This document shows, in pieces, positions 8,260 to 11,940 of a stretch of DNA of 11,940 nucleotides. The translations under genes and the position numbers were made by a program. Each line of letters begins with the position of its first letter. The first letter of the stretch is position 1. Location: contig CALSCQ010000841.1 of assembly GCA_943704525.1 (NCBI GenBank), positions 1-11,940 of the forward strand, given 5' to 3'. This stretch comes from Pigoraptor vietnamica (Eukaryota; Opisthokonta; Filasterea). The notes under the pieces are model-generated. The model worked only from the letters and a program-made list of their open reading frames with translations, did not search any database and was not told the origin of the DNA.

Positions 8260-9453
8260 GTGGGTGCGGTTGGTTGCTGGACTGCCAGCCGGGTCGGTGG
8301 CTCTGTCGGATTGGCCCAGCCGGTGAAACTACAGATTGATTGAGTCAAGACGGGCTCGGTCGTCGCGCACTTTGTGTCAGGCTGATGGACGCTCCGGTGC
8401 CAGTATGTCGCCCGCGTACGGTGCCGGTTATTGCTGGCGGGGCGAGAGTGGACACAGGGAGCACAATGGGCCGGTCGCATCCGTGACGGAAGAGCCAGCT
8501 CGGCCCTCCGTCGATGGGTGGTCAGCCCTGGCCCGCAACAACCGACTGTCTCCGCTGCCACATTGGACGTCCAGTGAATGCGTAAAGTAAAATACAATGG
8601 TGTGGTTGTCCAGCGTCGGCTTCGGTCGCTTCATGCGGAGGAACTCTCGTTCACGCATGTGCAAAGCCGGCTGCAAAGGCTGTGGCTGTGGGTCCTCAGC
8701 AAGACATAGGGGCGAAAAGATGGCTCGTCAGTTCTTCAGTCTCTGTAAAACGCACGCCGCGCAACGCGTTTGCCATGTTCACACGAAAGCCGCCGTGGCC
8801 CTCTGCGCCGCTTCCTGCGTCAGCAGATACCAATGCCCCGCCGGGTCCTCGTTTGCATTCTCGCCGTCAGCCGACGGAGTCCCTTAGTTTGTCACTGCCG
8901 CTCGGCCAGTCAGTCGGCTTAATGTTCTCGCCGTCAGTCCCTTCGTCACTGCCGCTGTCTTCCCCGCCAATCCGAGGCCACGCGACCATTCACCGTCCCC
9001 CGCCGCTGCCGCAATACTGACGAGTCCCGCGCCATAACGAGCATGAACGGCGCTGACTGACTTCTAACCCTGGGTACTGCTCCTTTGTACTTTCGATCAC
9101 TATGAATCAGCGTGCCCCAACCCCTGAAGCGCTCGCAGTCGCACAGGCGCAGGGGGCGGGTACGTCGCCGGGCAAGTTTGTTTTGCTTTGTCGTTTTGTT
9201 TGCTACGGCGTTTCCGTCCCAACTCAAGTCGCAACTGGCTGCGCAACGGCTGTCTCTGTCGCACGGTGGAGTCACATCGCTTGAGTTTGTGCGGCGCATT
9301 CGTGACACCTCCCAAGTAACCGTCAGAGCAGGTGAGCCGCAGTGCAAATTACCAGCACGCGGCCCGCAGCTCACCTTCACTGCACGTATCGGCGCTTTTC
9401 TAAGAAAGCCAAACTCATGCAACGCGAACGTTCGGTGGCACCCTTCACTGCCT
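8260..9453. other. Gene-poor stretch between two convergent genes
   Basis: These 1.2 kb must hold the 3' ends of the plus-strand gene ending at 8259 and of kynureninase ending at 9454. I see no canonical AATAAA in the right place for either; an A-rich GTAAAATACAATG at 8587-8599 is the best candidate for the plus-strand gene. A 96-codon cysteine-rich frame (8597-8887) and a 60-codon frame (9102-9284) are present without supporting evidence. A partial direct repeat (8858-8902 and 8925-8956) and a short inverted repeat (9330-9376) are the only structure noted. Confidence 0.5.
8858..8956. repeat. Imperfect direct repeat with TTCTCGCCGTCAG and GTCACTGCCGCT
   Basis: TTCTCGCCGTCAG (8858-8870) is followed by GTCACTGCCGCT (8891-8902). 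The same two blocks recur closer together at 8925-8937 and 8945-8956. The pattern looks like a local duplication with internal length change. Confidence 0.6.
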
Positions 9454-10375
9454 TCACACTCGCACGTTATACACACTCGCGAGCGTCTCGACGAGAATGT
9501 TGACAAAGGACCATACGTCGTGGAAGGAGTTGTAGAGGGGCGCAGGTGCCACGCGCATGACGCTCGGTTCCCGGATGTCGCATACGACGCCCTTACTGCG
9601 TTGCAGAACGGGCGCAAAGGTCAGGTCCCAGGGCTGCTGTGATCGCCCCTTTGTGGGTCAACAACGTCAACGCCAACTAAGAACGCCCTTCTGTCTGACG
9701 AAGCGACGACATTCGGACGCACTCGACCACGAGTGAATACATGCGGCGACGGCGACGCAACAGAATCAAGAGGGGAGTCGGCGTACCTCTCGAGGACGTC
9801 GAACACAGGCCGCACGGGTCGCTTGAAGAGCAGAGAGAGCTGGCAGCCACGCTCGGTGGGATCCGCGGGCGTGATTATGGAGAGCACGTCCCCGTTGCTA
9901 CAGCACACAGGAAATGTCACGTGAGACGCGGTTTGGTAAACGAGAAAACAAACAATCTTTCACTAGCACACGCACAACACACAGGCGCTTCAAAGAACAG
10001 CGCGCAACGCGACGCACCTGCGCGCGCCCAGCCTGTCGCAGAGGAGGAGCTCCAGGTAGCCCGTCAGCAACAGCGACTTGCGGCGCATGTCGACCATCGT
10101 CGTCTTGTCGAAGACTTCGAGGCTCGCGAAGAGAGAGACCATCTGCAGCACCGGCGGGTTCGACAGCTGGAAGCGCGCGGCGCCCTCCATGGGCTCAAAC
10201 TCTGCGCGCATCAGTGTGTGTGTTAAGGGATGGGCACGTGACCACGCTCAATAGGTGTCGCTGTGAATAGCATGCAGACACACAAGGCCCTCGGTGTGAG
10301 AGAGAGAGAGGATGGGACACGTGACCGCGCTCAATAGGTGTCGCTGTGAATAGCGTGCAGACAAACAGGGCCTCA

Positions 10376-10435
<60 letters not shown>

Positions 10436-11819
10436 ATATGGGCACATAAGGATGTTTGGTGAATAAACAAAAAAAAAAATAAGCATGCGATGCTGTCAAA
10501 AGACAAGGGCCCTCAGTCTGCGTGTGTGTGTGTGTGTGGATGGGCACGTATGGATGTTTGGTGAATAAGCAAGACAAGGGCCTCTGCGCGCCGTTGTGCA
10601 CCACGACAACGCCCCACACCCACTGTTCTCCATCTTGAAGCGAAGAGACTTATTGTGTCCCCACCACCCCGCAAACCTGCCGACGGGGAAGTGAGTGGGC
10701 GTGGTATAAACACTTGCCTCCGCACGCAGAATTGCCCTAACAAAGACCCCACACGCACACACACAGCCACGCCGACACAAACGCCGCTCACATGGGCAGG
10801 TCGAACGCGCGCGCGTGTCGCTCGTGCACGAAAGCGCCCGCGATGCCGCCAGGGCCCGAATTGAGGTACTTGTACGAGCACCAGCACGCAAAGTCCACGC
10901 CCCAGTCGTGAAGGCGGAGGGGCACATTACCCACGGCGTGCGCGAGATCAAATCCGACAGTGATGCCCTACACAACGATACACAGCGGGATGCGCGCAGG
11001 GGTGAGACCAGCGCACGGACGGAAACGCAATCGCGAGAGGGAAAGGACCAAAGAATAACCATGGCCCCGTCACGAGCAGCAGTTGCGTACCTTCCCGCGC
11101 GCCGCACGCGCAATTCCCTCCATGTCGAAGAGCTGTCCCGTGTAAAACTGCACGCCGCTAAGTAGCACAAGCGCCGCGTCGTCCGCGTGCGACTCGATCG
11201 CCTTTAGGATGTCCTCGCGACGGAGGATGGCTTCGCCCTCGCGCGGTGCGAGGAGGACCATCCCTTGAACGGGGTCGTGGCCGTGGAACCGCAGCTGCGA
11301 CTCAATGGCATACTGCGCGGACGGAAAAGGCGAGTGAGTGCGTGTGTGTGTGTGTGTGTGCGTGCGTGCATGAAATGAGCGTGGATTGTCGTTGTTGCGC
11401 CACTCAAAAACAAAGCAATGCGGAAGTGGGCAAGAAGACGCTCGCTTCACAATTGGAGGTGCGGGGAAGTGGGCGCGGCTCACGTGATCCGACGGGAAGG
11501 CCTTGTCCTCCAGAATAATCTTGAAGCGCTTTTCCGTCGGGCGATAGAACGAAACCAGCAGCAGGTGGAGGTTCACCGTCAGCGAATTCATGACGACCAC
11601 CTCGGACGGAAGGGCGCCTGCGGAAGCGGGGAAAGTTAGCTTGTTCTAAAGAACGTGTGCATAGAGAGTGATGGCGCAGGGGAGAAGTGTCTCAACGGCT
11701 TCGAAGGAGACACTCCACACACGCGCAACCCACCGACGACGCGCGCAGACGCCTCCACGCAGATATCGCCGATGTCAGCCCACGGGCGCGCCGAGTCGTC
11801 AAAGTGACCAATGACCGCC
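9454..11819 (-). CDS. KYNU: Kynureninase, N-terminal exon(s) outside the window
   Basis: PLP enzyme of the kynurenine pathway: it cleaves kynurenine or 3-hydroxykynurenine to (3-hydroxy)anthranilate and alanine. Minus-strand exons: 11819-11734, 11617-11484, 11312-11091, 10967-10792, 10676-10624, 10201-10018, 9897-9787 and 9595-9454. All are GT-AG and phases close exactly; 368 residues are present, matching roughly residue 96 to the end of the human enzyme. Signatures in order: [74 protein letters not shown] (PLP-binding Lys codon at 10871-10869), [81 protein letters not shown]. The stop is at 9456-9454. The first base of the 11819 exon completes a codon begun outside the window, so about 95 N-terminal residues are missing. 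Confidence 0.95.
10228..10383. repeat. Tandem duplication of about 70 bp in a kynureninase intron
   Basis: Two copies, about 10228-10299 and 10310-10383, share GGATGGG, CACGTGACC, GCTCAATAGGTGTCGCTGTG, AATAGC and TGCAGACA at an offset of about 83 bp, with few mismatches. An (AG)n run separates them. Both copies lie in the intron 10623-10202. Confidence 0.85.
10364..10585. repeat. Second duplicated unit with embedded TG tracts
   Basis: The order GGGCC-CTCAGTCTG, then a TG tract, then GGATGTTTGGTGAATAA occurs twice (about 10364-10472 and 10500-10573). A partial third beginning, GACAAGGGCC, lies at about 10572-10581. The TG tract is about 28 units in the first copy (10377-10434) and about 8 in the second (10521-10538). 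A short A10 run lies at about 10470-10480. Confidence 0.85.
10377..10434. repeat. Pure (TG)n microsatellite
   Basis: About 58 bp of uninterrupted TG on the plus strand, which is (CA)n in the kynureninase pre-mRNA. It lies in the intron between the MEN and FEPMEG exons. Confidence 0.95.
11340..11370. repeat. Short TG/CG microsatellite
   Basis: A run of TG and CG units in the kynureninase intron 11483-11313, on the transcript a CA-rich stretch between donor and acceptor. Confidence 0.85.
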
Positions 11820-11940
11820 CTGTGCGAGTGCGAAGGGAATTAGACTGAACGAAGAAGGGCTTTGGTGGGGAAGGGACTGCACTGTGGGCTGATCATTACC
11901 GGCGACATGAGAGGGTGTGTGGTGAGAGAGGGGGCGGGGG
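11820..11940 (-). other. 3' part of a kynureninase intron
   Basis: A CACAG acceptor (AG at 11821-11820) precedes the IGHFDD exon. The upstream sequence is pyrimidine-rich on the minus strand, ending in C runs at the window edge. I find no plausible donor that would give the required phase, so the intron most likely continues beyond the window. Confidence 0.6.

Noticed and set aside
7700-8326. 208-codon Arg-rich plus-strand frame in another frame
   Set aside because: Composition is the expected frame-shifted shadow of GCG/GCC-rich codons; no recognisable domain.
8597-8887. 96-codon cysteine-rich plus-strand frame (KAGCKGCGCG)
   Set aside because: The cysteine pattern is eye-catching, but there is no promoter, homologue or splice support, and it overlaps the probable 3' end of the preceding gene.
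8946-9617. 223-codon minus-strand frame
   Set aside because: It runs through the kynureninase last exon in a wrong frame and into downstream DNA; no domain recognised.
10228-10590. Possible CRISPR-like or satellite array
   Set aside because: Only two to three imperfect copies with microsatellite interiors, inside a spliced eukaryotic intron; this is local duplication.
11890-11912. Possible additional kynureninase exon ending at GTAATG
   Set aside because: The phase does not fit the one-base start of the next exon and the donor is unlike the others in the window.

Overview
The window is nuclear DNA of a GC-rich, intron-rich unicellular eukaryote. The evidence is spliced genes with GT-AG introns of about 75-420 bp, abundant CpG, TG/CA microsatellites, an AATAAA signal and a TATA box. 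The proteins suggest an opisthokont or near relative, possibly a choanoflagellate-type holozoan. The dynamin GTPase is much closer to animal OPA1 than to fungal Mgm1 as I remember them, the first gene is built from animal-type mannose-6-phosphate-receptor repeats, and the last is an animal-type kynureninase. The taxonomic placement is inference and is not settled by the sequence.

Layout, left to right. (1) Positions 1482 down to 62, minus strand: the 5' half of a secreted or membrane protein with a signal peptide and tandem CI-MPR/MRH-type repeats, in five exons with all phases consistent. It runs off the left edge through a G/C homopolymer. (2) Positions 1483-1946: a 464-bp head-to-head intergenic region. 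(3) Positions 1947-6443, plus strand: a complete ten-exon OPA1-type mitochondrial dynamin of 973 residues, with a poly(A) signal overlapping its stop codon. (4) Positions 6444-7545: a TG microsatellite, then a promoter-like region with five GGAAGGAA boxes, a duplicated 34-nt element and a TATA box. (5) Positions 7546-8259, plus strand: an intronless 237-residue protein. Its first 135 residues contain no charged residue and are followed by a small C-terminal domain. (6) Positions 8260-9453: a gene-poor stretch. (7) Positions 11819 down to 9454, minus strand: a kynureninase missing only its N-terminal exon(s). Eight exons are present, and one intron is swollen by tandem duplication and TG repeats.

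The three spliced genes are unrelated housekeeping functions: lysosomal/Golgi sorting, mitochondrial inner-membrane fusion and tryptophan catabolism. I see no operon-like system. The least explained object is the intronless alanine/glycine-rich protein with its own TATA promoter and repeated upstream boxes. Other points worth attention are the repeat-by-repeat intron pattern of the receptor-like gene, the donor consensus GTGCG(T/C), and the expanded kynureninase intron.
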